64,000 nucleotides of DNA, taken from the NCBI GenBank assembly GCA_024233435.1, contig JACKPQ010000002.1:577586-641585 (forward strand). The letters are read 5' to 3'. A model generated the notes under the pieces. That model was given only the letters and a program-made list of their open reading frames with translations, was not told the origin of the DNA and did no database searches. Below, in pieces: positions 15,924 to 24,306 of this stretch; the stretch's first letter is position 1; the number at the start of each line of letters is the position of its first letter. The position numbers were made by a program, and so were the translations under genes. Origin of the DNA: Chlamydiales bacterium. GTDB taxonomy: Bacteria; Chlamydiota; Chlamydiia; Chlamydiales; JACKPQ01.

Positions 15924-18407
15924 CTATAGATTATTTTGCCACTCGCAGAGTTTTTGAAGGGCTTGCATAGGTGTGAGCTGATTTGTATTAAGGGTTTTTA
16001 GCTCTTCGAGAATAGGGCTGGGCGTGGGAGTTTCAAAAAGGGAGAGCTGTGCATCTTGTTTTTTGGGGCGCTTGCCAGTTTCTAGCTCACAGAGCATTTG
16101 GCGTGCTTTTTCAATGGCAGGTGCAGGCAAGCCAGCGAGTCTTGCTACATGGATTCCGTAACTTTTATCGGTGTCGCCGCGTTTGATTTTATGCAAAAAT
16201 GTGATCTTGTCTGCAGCTTCATGTACTGCTACATTATAGTTGATGGCACCGGGAATTTTTCCTTCCATGGCTGTGAGCTCGAAATAGTGAGTTGCAAAAA
16301 GGGTTTTGGCACGCTTGGTCTTTTGAGTTAAAAGGTATTCGGCAACAGCCCAAGCGATAGCTACGCCATCATAGGTGCTTGTGCCCCGGCCGATTTCGTC
16401 GAGAATCACAAGCGAGCGAGGAGTTGCATTGCGCAAAATATTGGCTGTTTCGCTCATTTCAACCATGAATGTAGACTGTCCACGCTTAAGATCATCGGAG
16501 GCGCCAATGCGTGAAAAGACTTTATCAATGATTCCGATATGGGCTTTTGTTGCAGGGATAGGTGCGCCGATTTGAGCCATGATGGCGATGATGGCAACTT
16601 GGCGGATGTAGGTTGATTTGCCTGCCATATTTGGGCCCGTAATTAGAAAAAGTCGATTCTCGGCATCTAGGTGAGTGTCGTTGGGGATGAAGGTATGTGC
16701 GCACAAAGCTTGTTCAATCACGGGGTGGCGACCTCCCTCGATATAAAGGAGATCGCTGGAGTCGACGGTGGGAAAGGTCATATTGCTTTTGAGTTTTGCA
16801 AAAGAGAGCAAGCAATCAAAGTGTGCGATGCTGCGGGCGGCTATTAAAATGTCTTTGCGCGCCTTCAAAGCAGTTTCTTTGACCTGGTTATAAAGGGTGG
16901 TTTCAAGTGTTGTTATTTTTTCTTCTGCCCCTAAAATTCTGTCTTCATATTCTTTAAGCTCCGGCGAGGTAAAGCGCTCTGCGTTGACTAAAGTCTGCCT
17001 TTTGTGAAAGGTTTCTGGCATCCTCTGGCTCTGTCCTCGCGATACTTCTATCGAATAGCCAAAGGCTTTATTAAATGTGACGCGCAGTGTCTTGATGCCT
17101 AGTTGGTCGCGTAGTTTATTTTGGTATTGAGCCAGAAAGTTTTGAGAGCTTTGTTTTAAGTGCAATAAGTCATCGAGCTCCTCAGAAAAGCCTGGGCGTA
17201 TGACGCCGCCATCTGAAAGTCTTAGAGGTGGGTTGTCGGTAATGGCGCGCGCTATCAGCGAGCAAAGGGGAGCTAAATCGGGCCAAGGCAGTGATTTTAG
17301 CAAAGGAGATTGCATTGCTGAAAGATGCGCTTGCATGTTAGGGATTACTTCTAATGATGTGCGCAGAGCCAGCAGATCACGGGGAGATCCATAACCAGAT
17401 CCAAGGCGTGTGACAATGCGCTCAAGATCACGTATATTTTTTAGATCTTCAAACGGTTTCAACTCTTGAGCCGCTTGCTGGCGCGCCTTTATTTGATCTG
17501 GATTTAGTAAAGGATGTGTCAGCCAACTGCGCATCATCCGAGCGCCCATGGGCGTGCAGGTGCGGTCGAGGAAGGGAAGGAGCGATGATATGAGCTCGAG
17601 GCCTGCTTGAGTTGTTTTGTCAATAGACATGTAATCGTTTAAGGAAAGGGCATTGATGTTTTCTATGTGGTCAATGCAAAGTGTGAGATGATCGCGCAAA
17701 TAGGTAAGAAGCCCCCCTGCGGCGTTAATCGCAGCGCAAAGGCCTTTAAGGCCAAAACCGTCAAGAGAGAGCACTTTAAAATGATCAGTTAAAAAGTTAT
17801 AGGCGCTCTGATGATCGAATAGATAAGGATCTTTTAGTATGATGCGTGTTTTGAAATTGTCATAGAGCTCATCTAAAAGAGCCTGCTTGTTTTCAATGGC
17901 TTTGCCATACGAGAGAAGCTCTTTTGGCTGGCAACGGAAAAGCTCGCTTTCAAGAGCCTCGATGGAATCGAGCTCACTCACGCTTAACTCTCCTGTGCTG
18001 TGGTCAAGTAGCGCTAAGCCAATGGTGGAGTTGACTTGGGTAATGCAGGCAAAATAGTTGTGCGTCTTGCTGCTGACAAGGGTTTCGCTAAGCGTTGTTC
18101 CAAGTGAAACTGTTCGCACAATTTTGCGCTCGACCAAGCCTTTGCTTAGTTTAGGATCGCTTGTCTGTTCTGCAATGGCAATTAAATAGCCTTTTGTGAC
18201 CATTTTTTCAATGTAGCCTTCAGCAGCATGGTATGGAATACCGCTCATAGGAGTGCCTTGGCGCTGAGTGAGCGTAAGATCAAGCTCTTTTGAAAGGGTT
18301 TTAGCATCCTCGTAAAAGGCTTCGTAAAAGTCGCCAAGGCGAAATAGTAAAATCGCATCGGGTTGAGATTTTTTGCAGTCGTGCCACTGCTGCATCATCG
18401 GTGTCAT
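15924..18407 (-). CDS. mutS: DNA mismatch repair protein MutS
   Basis: Mismatch-recognition ATPase of 827 residues. The N-terminal mismatch-binding domain has the Phe-x-Glu motif context 'FRLGDFYEAFYEDA' (about 23-36), followed by connector, lever and clamp domains. The C-terminal ABC ATPase has Walker A 'GPNMAGKSTYIRQ', 'MVEMSETANIL' (signature region), Walker B 'LVILDEIGRGTSTYDG' and the H-loop 'LFATHYFEL'. The end 'PMQALQKLCEWQ' resembles the MutS C-terminal dimer motif. Its ATG overlaps the stop of the upstream coiled-coil gene (ATGA), and uvrC follows through the small HTH gene, giving a DNA-repair cluster as in Chlamydia. Confidence 0.96.
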   Translation of the reverse strand: MTPMMQQWHDCKKSQPDAILLFRLGDFYEAFYEDAKTLSKELDLTLTQRQGTPMSGIPYHAAEGYIEKMVTKGYLIAIAEQTSDPKLSKGLVERKIVRTVSLGTTLSETLVSSKTHNYFACITQVNSTIGLALLDHSTGELSVSELDSIEALESELFRCQPKELLSYGKAIENKQALLDELYDNFKTRIILKDPYLFDHQSAYNFLTDHFKVLSLDGFGLKGLCAAINAAGGLLTYLRDHLTLCIDHIENINALSLNDYMSIDKTTQAGLELISSLLPFLDRTCTPMGARMMRSWLTHPLLNPDQIKARQQAAQELKPFEDLKNIRDLERIVTRLGSGYGSPRDLLALRTSLEVIPNMQAHLSAMQSPLLKSLPWPDLAPLCSLIARAITDNPPLRLSDGGVIRPGFSEELDDLLHLKQSSQNFLAQYQNKLRDQLGIKTLRVTFNKAFGYSIEVSRGQSQRMPETFHKRQTLVNAERFTSPELKEYEDRILGAEEKITTLETTLYNQVKETALKARKDILIAARSIAHFDCLLSFAKLKSNMTFPTVDSSDLLYIEGGRHPVIEQALCAHTFIPNDTHLDAENRLFLITGPNMAGKSTYIRQVAIIAIMAQIGAPIPATKAHIGIIDKVFSRIGASDDLKRGQSTFMVEMSETANILRNATPRSLVILDEIGRGTSTYDGVAIAWAVAEYLLTQKTKRAKTLFATHYFELTAMEGKIPGAINYNVAVHEAADKITFLHKIKRGDTDKSYGIHVARLAGLPAPAIEKARQMLCELETGKRPKKQDAQLSLFETPTPSPILEELKTLNTNQLTPMQALQKLCEWQNNL

Positions 18408-18850
18408 TTTTTCTTGAAAAACCTTTTGCGAATAGGAGGTTGCTCGATTTGTTCAATGCCCTTGCCTAAAAAAGCGAGCAACTCTTTGGTTTCCTCAATG
18501 CCCCGATCAATTTGGGAGATCACGCCCTCACACCAGCGACGTGTTTCAGCAATGTCATCTTGCAGTTGCTCTAAGCGTTTTAAAATGTCTTCAGGGCTCT
18601 TGTCCATTGAACCTATTTGAAAAAGGCGGCCTGAGGTTTTTTGCAGTTTGCAATCTTCAAGTTTAAGGCGCAGCTCTGAAACATCAATCAAGAGTGGCAA
18701 AAACGTTTTTTTAAATAATTCGCGCAAAGAACTGTGGGCGCTTGAAGTGACAATCTTCTTCTCACTAGTCTTCTTTGAAGCAGGCTCTTTTAAAGAGCTT
18801 TTTGCTAGATTAATGAGTTTTTCTTTTGCTTCATCCATGCAAACAACCAT
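18404..18850 (-). CDS. Hypothetical coiled-coil protein upstream of mutS
   Basis: 148 residues (144 if the second ATG at 18838 is used). Highly charged; residues about 60-125 form long helices with heptad-like spacing ('SELRLKLEDCKL', 'ILKRLEQLQDDIAETRRW'), and the tail is basic (RKRFFKKK). No family recognised. It is translationally coupled to mutS by an ATGA overlap, which suggests a constant partnership, but no function can be inferred. Its start lies 23 bases from the MITE-like element. Confidence 0.6.
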   Translation of the reverse strand: MVVCMDEAKEKLINLAKSSLKEPASKKTSEKKIVTSSAHSSLRELFKKTFLPLLIDVSELRLKLEDCKLQKTSGRLFQIGSMDKSPEDILKRLEQLQDDIAETRRWCEGVISQIDRGIEETKELLAFLGKGIEQIEQPPIRKRFFKKK

Positions 18851-18872
18851 AGCGCAACAACTAATTAATGGC

Positions 18873-19044
18873 TATAAACCTCAGTTCCGGGTTTATATCG
18901 CAAAGATTTAGAGGAATTCAGGTGGAAGATTGTGTCATTTTTGGCAAATCTCATAGCAAATCCGCTATGGGTGAGGCAAAAATTGTGCAAGATTTCCCTG
19001 AATTGCCTAAAGGTTAGTGATATAAACCCGGAACTGAGGTTATA
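18873..19044. mobile_element. MITE-like element, copy 1
   Basis: 172 bp bounded by inverted repeats: TATAAACCTCAGTTCCGGG... on the left (18873-18899) and its near-exact complement ...CCCGGAACTGAGGTTATA on the right (19019-19044). The interior keeps a short open frame encoding '(I)QVE...FGKSHSKSAMGEAKIVQDFPEL' then stop. A second copy of identical length lies at 58723-58894. No transposase is encoded, hence non-autonomous. Flanking TA could be a 2-bp target duplication. The right end lies 8 bases before the dnaG start. Confidence 0.75.
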
Positions 19045-19052
19045 ATGAGGGT

Positions 19053-20837
19053 ATGGCCTTGTTTACAAAAGAGACACTTGAGACTCTGCGCGAGCGCATC
19101 GATTTAATCTCTGTGCTCGAGCCCCACCTTGACCTCAAACGGTCAGGCTCTTCATACAAAGCCTGTTGTCCGTTTCATGAGGAGAAGTCTCCCTCGTTTA
19201 TTGTTAAGCGAGGAGATAGCCACTACCACTGCTTTGGCTGTGGCGCACATGGCGATGCCATTGCCTTTTTGATGAACCATCTTAAGCTTACTTTTGAAGA
19301 TAGCGTTGAACAACTGGCCGAGCGTTTTGGTGTCCACTTGCAAAAAAGTGAAGCAGAAGAGCCGCATGGGCCAAGCAAAAAACTCCTCAAAGAAGCTAAT
19401 GAAGAGGCTTGCGCATTTTTCCATGACTATCTTTTGCATACAGAAGAAGGGCATCGCGCTCTTGATTATCTCTATCGCCGTGGTCTAGATCTTGATTTTA
19501 TTCGATCTTTTCGCATTGGTTATGCACCAAGCGAGTCAAAGCTTTTTACAAAAGCGCTTCAAAAGCAGCGGGCTGTTCTTGAAGAAGCAGGACTTGTCCA
19601 ACGAGGTGAATCACGCCCATTCTTCCAAGAACGTGTAATGTTTCCTATACTTGATGCAGCTGGATCTGTGATTGGCTTTTCAGGGCGCAAAATTAGTGAA
19701 GATACATACGGCCCCAAATACAAAAATACCGCTGAGACACTTCTCTTTAAAAAATCAAAAGTTTTGTTTGGCTTGCACCAGTCGCGCAAACGGATAGCAA
19801 AAGAGAAGCGAGTGATCATTTGCGAAGGGCAAATCGATGCTTTAAGGCTTATCCAAGAAGGGTTTAACTTTGCCGTTGCCGGTCAAGGGACAGCTTTTGG
19901 CCAAGAGCAAGCCCAAGAGCTGATCAAGCTTGGCGTTAACCACGCCATTTTGGCACTTGATGGTGATGATGCTGGGCGCGATGCAGCGGTTAAGATTGGC
20001 CACTTCTTCCAAAAAGAGGGGATCGATGTTTCTGTTGCTATTTTGCCCAATGGATCGGACCCCGACACCTTTTTACGCACAGAAGGCCCCCCGGCATTTT
20101 CAAAACTCATTGAAGAATCAAAAGATTACCTTTCCTATCTTGTCGATTACTACAGCCAAGGACAGGACTTGTCGCGACCAGCCGTTAAAACAGACATTGT
20201 TCAAATGATCAGCAGGCGTATCTTAGATTGGAATCACCCCCTAATGGTGCACGAGAGTTTACGCAAACTTGCGCGTCTCACCCATGTGCCTGAATCCACT
20301 ATAGAAGCAGAAAAATATCGGCCGGCCGATGTTATTGTTAAGCGCGTAGGAACACTTTCTCAAACGCATATAGACCCTGATCGCATCTTAGAGACAGACC
20401 TTTTGCGTTGGCTGCTCACCGTTGGTCAAAATCAGCCTGAGATGGTTGAGCTCATTTGCTACAATATCAAACGAGAGCATTTTCAAACCCCGGTTTGTCG
20501 CGATCTCTTTGTTCACATCATTGAGCAATTTGATAAAGGAAAATCTTGTGACTTGCTTGAGCTTTCCATCTCCATTGATAATGCAGAAGAGCAGTTTTTC
20601 CTCTCAGAGGTCTTGCAAAAACGGATCAATCGTGATCGCGCAAAAGCTGGAATTGAAGAAACCATTAAACGGATTCTAGAGCGCCATTGGCTAACCAGAC
20701 GCGAAGAAATCAAGTCTAAAATCCATAGCGGCACCTGCACAGAAGAAGAAATTCTTGAGCTAGCCAAGCAGTTCGATGAGCTCAAATCGCATCCTCCAAA
20801 AGTTATTAGCCCGACTTGCCACCCTATTGTCACGTAA
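19053..20837 (+). CDS. dnaG: DNA primase
   Basis: Synthesises RNA primers for replication. The 594-residue protein has the N-terminal CHC2 zinc-binding domain ('CCPFHEEKSPSF' and 'YHCFGCGAHGD', about 38-67), the RNA-polymerase core with 'GYAPS', the Toprim segment 'VIICEGQIDALRLIQEGF' and 'ILALDGDDAGRDAA' (D-x-D metal site), and a C-terminal helical domain for DnaB contact. Normal length. The ATG has only a weak GAGG two bases ahead, and TATAAT made by the end of the MITE lies six bases before the ATG, so its expression may depend on the element. Confidence 0.96.
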   Translation: MALFTKETLETLRERIDLISVLEPHLDLKRSGSSYKACCPFHEEKSPSFIVKRGDSHYHCFGCGAHGDAIAFLMNHLKLTFEDSVEQLAERFGVHLQKSEAEEPHGPSKKLLKEANEEACAFFHDYLLHTEEGHRALDYLYRRGLDLDFIRSFRIGYAPSESKLFTKALQKQRAVLEEAGLVQRGESRPFFQERVMFPILDAAGSVIGFSGRKISEDTYGPKYKNTAETLLFKKSKVLFGLHQSRKRIAKEKRVIICEGQIDALRLIQEGFNFAVAGQGTAFGQEQAQELIKLGVNHAILALDGDDAGRDAAVKIGHFFQKEGIDVSVAILPNGSDPDTFLRTEGPPAFSKLIEESKDYLSYLVDYYSQGQDLSRPAVKTDIVQMISRRILDWNHPLMVHESLRKLARLTHVPESTIEAEKYRPADVIVKRVGTLSQTHIDPDRILETDLLRWLLTVGQNQPEMVELICYNIKREHFQTPVCRDLFVHIIEQFDKGKSCDLLELSISIDNAEEQFFLSEVLQKRINRDRAKAGIEETIKRILERHWLTRREEIKSKIHSGTCTEEEILELAKQFDELKSHPPKVISPTCHPIVT

Positions 20838-20856
20838 GATGCAAGATGATCGACAA

Positions 20857-20878
20857 GCTAAGGTGGATTCACCTTAGC
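20857..20878 (+). terminator. Hairpin after dnaG
   Basis: Perfect 9-bp stem GCTAAGGTG / CACCTTAGC around GATT, 19 bases after the dnaG stop. There is no following T run, so it may be a weak or factor-dependent terminator or an mRNA-stabilising 3' structure. The rest of the 189-bp gap to the next gene holds no ORF I can support. Confidence 0.35.
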
Positions 20879-21026
20879 GAGGAGAGAAGCGCCGCAGATT
20901 ACGTGTTTTGGTAGCAGATTCGCGAGAATAGGGCGCAAGTCAGGCTATTATGAACCAGCAGCAAAACTCTTCTTGATTTTAAAATCTCAAATTGCTTACC
21001 ATTTCACAGATAACCAAGAGGGAAGT

Positions 21027-21695
21027 ATGAGGATGTTTAAATATTTATTGGCAGTGTTTTTGGCGGTTAGTGCATCAGGATTTTCTGAGCGCATTACCTC
21101 GAAAGATCAGCATCACCCGATTTTTTCCCAATATTTAAAGCGTGAAATTGCTCCTTTGTTGCTTAGCTATGCTCGTTACCAAAACGAAATAATTGGCTGT
21201 GTTGCCGACGAGGGAAGTTCGCTTTGTCTAAGTGAATTTGATGTGCTAGAGCCCATTATAATTATGAAAGGTGGAGGGCATCCACTAAGCGGAATGTGGA
21301 TTCAGCGCTTCCAGCTCGAGTGCGATGGTTTAAAGAGGTACTATAATCTGTGCTTTAGAGCCAAAAGTCTTAGTGAAGGTCCAGACTATTTGCCATTGGT
21401 CATGGGTCGATCTATAGCTTGTCCTATTTTGCAAAAAGATGTGATGATGCAGGTTATGATGGCCGCATACATGCAAATTCCAGAAGATGAAAAGGCGAGC
21501 TCAGACTTAGAAATGCACGTTATAGACTCAAAAGTGACTCAAATTACCGAGCCAAGCGGCTGTTGGTTTTACAAGTCGGCTGGAGGTTGGTCTGAGGAAT
21601 GGACTGTTTTAGTGGCTGGGCAAGAGGTTTACGTCACAATTGATTTTAAATCAGATGGATCTGGTGGGACTAATTTCGCAGTTTCGGCAAAATGA
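21027..21695 (+). CDS. Secreted hypothetical protein
   Basis: 222 residues from the ATG at 21027, chosen because GAGGG lies five bases ahead and a signal peptide follows directly ('FKYLLAVFLAVSASGFS', residues 4-20). The mature protein is mixed alpha/beta with six or so cysteines spread over the chain and no motif I recognise. It overlaps the DCC thiol oxidoreductase gene by ATGA, so a disulfide-bonded exported protein coupled to a thiol-redox protein is a reasonable, unproven reading. Confidence 0.65.
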   Translation: MRMFKYLLAVFLAVSASGFSERITSKDQHHPIFSQYLKREIAPLLLSYARYQNEIIGCVADEGSSLCLSEFDVLEPIIIMKGGGHPLSGMWIQRFQLECDGLKRYYNLCFRAKSLSEGPDYLPLVMGRSIACPILQKDVMMQVMMAAYMQIPEDEKASSDLEMHVIDSKVTQITEPSGCWFYKSAGGWSEEWTVLVAGQEVYVTIDFKSDGSGGTNFAVSAK

Positions 21696-21973
21696 ACACC
21701 ATTTTCTATGATGATCAGTGCCCCTTTTGCCAAAAGTGGAAAGTCCGTATAGAGCGATTGGACAAAAAGCACATTTTTACCTTTGAGCCCCTTGAAGTTA
21801 AAACCGATTCCATGGTGCTCGTTGAAGAAAACGGAAAAAAATGGCTGCGCATGAAGGCAGTATTGCGCATTTTTTGGATGCTTGGATGGTTTATTCCTGG
21901 CTGTTTTTACATCTTGCCAAGTTTTCTTATCGACCCTATATATATTTTTATTGCTCGGCGACGCTTTTTTTGA
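21692..21973 (+). CDS. DCC-family thiol-disulfide oxidoreductase-like protein (DUF393)
   Basis: 93 residues, short for the family (usually 115-140). It opens 'NTIFYDDQCPFCQKW', the hallmark D-x-x-C-P-x-C redox motif of the DCC family, with a thioredoxin-like first half, and a hydrophobic C-terminal stretch 'GWFIPGCFYILPSFLIDPIYIF' as in membrane-associated members. It probably handles thiol-disulfide exchange; partner unknown. It is coupled to the upstream secreted protein (ATGA) and runs up to 13 bases before the second barrel gene. Confidence 0.8.
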   Translation: MNTIFYDDQCPFCQKWKVRIERLDKKHIFTFEPLEVKTDSMVLVEENGKKWLRMKAVLRIFWMLGWFIPGCFYILPSFLIDPIYIFIARRRFF

Positions 21974-21979
21974 TATAAA
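21951..21979 (+). promoter_or_regulatory. Promoter of the second barrel/beta-helix gene
   Basis: -35 TTGCTC (21951-21956), 17-bp spacer, -10 TATAAA (21974-21979), located in the 3' end of the DCC gene. Transcription is expected to start at about the ATG (21987); no Shine-Dalgarno is present. A leaderless message is likely if the promoter is real. Confidence 0.5.
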
Positions 21980-21986
21980 AAAAATC

Positions 21987-23975
21987 ATGATAAAGTACGT
22001 AGCTGCTCTCCTTTGGGTGACCACTCTTTTTTCTAGTGAACTTGTCATGAAACACCGTGAACACAACGGTGTTGGTTACGATACAGGTTACACAACGCTT
22101 TCGACTTTCCTTTTGCCTGATCAAAACAAGCCGATTTACCCCATGTTTGATGGGCGCTTTCATATTTTTGATGACGGCAAATTTGCAGCCAATCTTGGTG
22201 GTGGTCTGCGCATGCCGTTTGGCAATCCTGATTGGGCGCTTGGCGCTAATTTCTTTTACGATTATCGAGATGATGGGGCATTTCAAATTAATCAAGTAGG
22301 GCCAGGTCTTGAGCTTTTAAATCCCTTTCTCGATTTTAGACTCAATGGATACATCCCTTTAAAATCCACAAAATTTAAGTCTGATAACACCACATTTCTA
22401 CACTTTCAAGGTCATCAGGCTATTGTCAAAAACTCTTTAAGAGCAGCCTTGCCTTGCGTTGAAGGAGAGATCGGCTCGCGCTACATCAATAAAAACGTGC
22501 CGCTCGAGCTCTACGGATCGCTTGGCTCTTACTACTTGTTCTCAAACAAGGTTGACCGCACTAATTTTGGAAGAGCTTGGGGTGGCACAGCAAGTGCAAC
22601 GCTTGAGATCATGGATCGTTTTTTTGCAGGTATTGATGTTACCTACGATCGCATCTTTCGGTGGACGGTTCAAGGTGTAGCAGGCATTAATCTGTTACCT
22701 AAACCCAAGCAAATCCCCAGATTTTTATCTCAGCCCATCATGCGCAATGAGATCATCCCAATTCAAAAGCGTGTGCAGCGAGCCCCTCTAATCAATCCAG
22801 CAACACATGAGCCGTTTAACTTTGTCTTTGTCAACAACCAATCTGGCTCAAACGGCACATTTGAAGACCCCTATCCAACGCTTTTAGAAGCGCAAGCAGC
22901 ATCTAACCCTCGAGATATCATCTATCTTTACCCTGGAGATGGCACGACAACAGGCTATGATGCTGGCTATAAAATGAGAGCTTGGCAAGTTTTGCAAGGA
23001 TCAGGAACAGACCTGCCATTAGCGGGCACTGTAATTCCAGCACAAACACCTGGCCAAATGCCGATCATGACAAACCTTGCAGGGAATGGAGTCACGCTTG
23101 AGGACTTTAATATCATTCGTGGCATCCATGTTAACGGCGCTTCAATAAATAACATCACAGATGGTGGCGTAGCTGGAAGTTATCTCATTGAGTATTGTCG
23201 AATCGCAAATAGCCAGCTATTTGCAATCGACGGCACAGCTGCGCTTGGAACGATTTTTACACTGACTGGATCGAAAATTGTCAGAAACAATGAATTTTAT
23301 GGCAATGGTATTAGCGGTGGCGGTCAAGATAGTGATGTGGTGATTTTAGCTGCCCCTAATAGCGTCGTACGTATCCAAGATAATTATATGGATGGTCAGG
23401 GAATCACATCTTCGGGTGTTTTGAGCGTTGTTCTTGGAGATGTGGACATGCGTGTGGAGCGCAACTTCTCGACTGGAATGCTCAACATTGACGCAGCTAT
23501 TCAACGCTATAATCAAGGTGATAATGCATTCATTCTTGTTTCCCAAAACCAGTTTGTAAGTAGCTGCAATAGCGGCTTTACATTTTTCCCTCTTATACCC
23601 ATTAGCTTGATTAACGGTCCAGGCGAGTTGCGCATTGAGCAAAACATCTTTGATAATCACACATTTTCTCACATCGGTATACAGGTTGATACATTCTCTG
23701 AAATAACATGCTCTTTGAACCAAATGCTAAATTTAACTCCTAGCAACGTGCAAATTAATTTGACCCCATTAGCATCGCAAATTTGCCTTACTCTTGAATA
23801 TAACAACAATCCTGGTAGCTACACCTTCTTGAACCAAACAGGTGATCCAGAAAAATACCAAGTTCAAGCACCAAACGCCAGTTTGTCAGGTTTGGAAACT
23901 CAAAATACAGGCACCTTCATCATCTCGCCGGCTGGGACCACGAATTTTGTTCAACCGGGGACTCCCTGCCCGTAA
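21987..23975 (+). CDS. Inverse-autotransporter-like outer membrane protein with beta-helix passenger, paralogue 2
   Basis: 662 residues from the ATG at 21987, which directly precedes the signal peptide 'IKYVAALLWVTTLFSS'. The barrel part (about 20-235) contains 'LGANFFYDYRDDG', 'VGPGLELLNPFLDFRLNGYIP' and closing strands, parallel to the first paralogue. The passenger begins 'FVFVNNQSGSNGTFEDPYPTLLEAQ' and 'DIIYLYPGDGTTTGYDAG', almost the same lead-in as at 9747, then a shorter and less repetitive beta-helix of about 330 residues. It ends P-C-P. Surface exposure is inferred from the domain order. The 3' end overlaps the convergent 122-residue gene by 56 bases. Confidence 0.75.
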   Translation: MIKYVAALLWVTTLFSSELVMKHREHNGVGYDTGYTTLSTFLLPDQNKPIYPMFDGRFHIFDDGKFAANLGGGLRMPFGNPDWALGANFFYDYRDDGAFQINQVGPGLELLNPFLDFRLNGYIPLKSTKFKSDNTTFLHFQGHQAIVKNSLRAALPCVEGEIGSRYINKNVPLELYGSLGSYYLFSNKVDRTNFGRAWGGTASATLEIMDRFFAGIDVTYDRIFRWTVQGVAGINLLPKPKQIPRFLSQPIMRNEIIPIQKRVQRAPLINPATHEPFNFVFVNNQSGSNGTFEDPYPTLLEAQAASNPRDIIYLYPGDGTTTGYDAGYKMRAWQVLQGSGTDLPLAGTVIPAQTPGQMPIMTNLAGNGVTLEDFNIIRGIHVNGASINNITDGGVAGSYLIEYCRIANSQLFAIDGTAALGTIFTLTGSKIVRNNEFYGNGISGGGQDSDVVILAAPNSVVRIQDNYMDGQGITSSGVLSVVLGDVDMRVERNFSTGMLNIDAAIQRYNQGDNAFILVSQNQFVSSCNSGFTFFPLIPISLINGPGELRIEQNIFDNHTFSHIGIQVDTFSEITCSLNQMLNLTPSNVQINLTPLASQICLTLEYNNNPGSYTFLNQTGDPEKYQVQAPNASLSGLETQNTGTFIISPAGTTNFVQPGTPCP

Positions 23976-24288
23976 TTGATGATGCTGACCCCGTTTGTAG
24001 AATCATAGCGATATCAACTACTCTTGATTCTGGGGTGATTGCGTGCCAGGCTTCTTTGGGGTGCAGTTGTGTTTTTCTAGTGATATTTTCTTTTGCCAGT
24101 TCTTTTGCAATCGCAAACAACAACAGCTCAGCCCTGAGTCCAACAATCCGCTCTTCGTCGTAAAAATAACGGTGCCATTTTTTTACGTTTTCTGGCCAAT
24201 GGGATGTGAGTTTAGATTCTGGCGGAATAGCTAGCTGAAAAGCGCATTTGTCGGGATTGGAAAATAAATCGTAACTGAAATTTGTCAT
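23920..24288 (-). CDS. Hypothetical protein upstream-partnered with a DUF4143 ATPase
   Basis: 122 residues, AAGGA about 9 bases before the ATG. The N-terminal half is aromatic-rich ('WPENVKKWHRYFYDEERIVGLRAELLLFAIAKEL'), the last 15 residues lie inside the region overlapping the barrel gene. No family recognised. It follows the ATPase gene by 18 bases on the same strand, so the two could form a two-gene unit. The long 3' overlap with a conserved gene is a small reason for caution. Confidence 0.45.
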   Translation of the reverse strand: MTNFSYDLFSNPDKCAFQLAIPPESKLTSHWPENVKKWHRYFYDEERIVGLRAELLLFAIAKELAKENITRKTQLHPKEAWHAITPESRVVDIAMILQTGSASSITGRESPVEQNSWSQPAR

Positions 24289-24306
24289 TCGTTTGTCCTT
24301 TTTGGA

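Noticed and set aside
20838..21026. Possible structured RNA (RNase P RNA or similar) after dnaG
   Set aside because: It is too short for RNase P RNA, and I could not find its conserved cores or any tRNA-like fold; only one hairpin is supportable.
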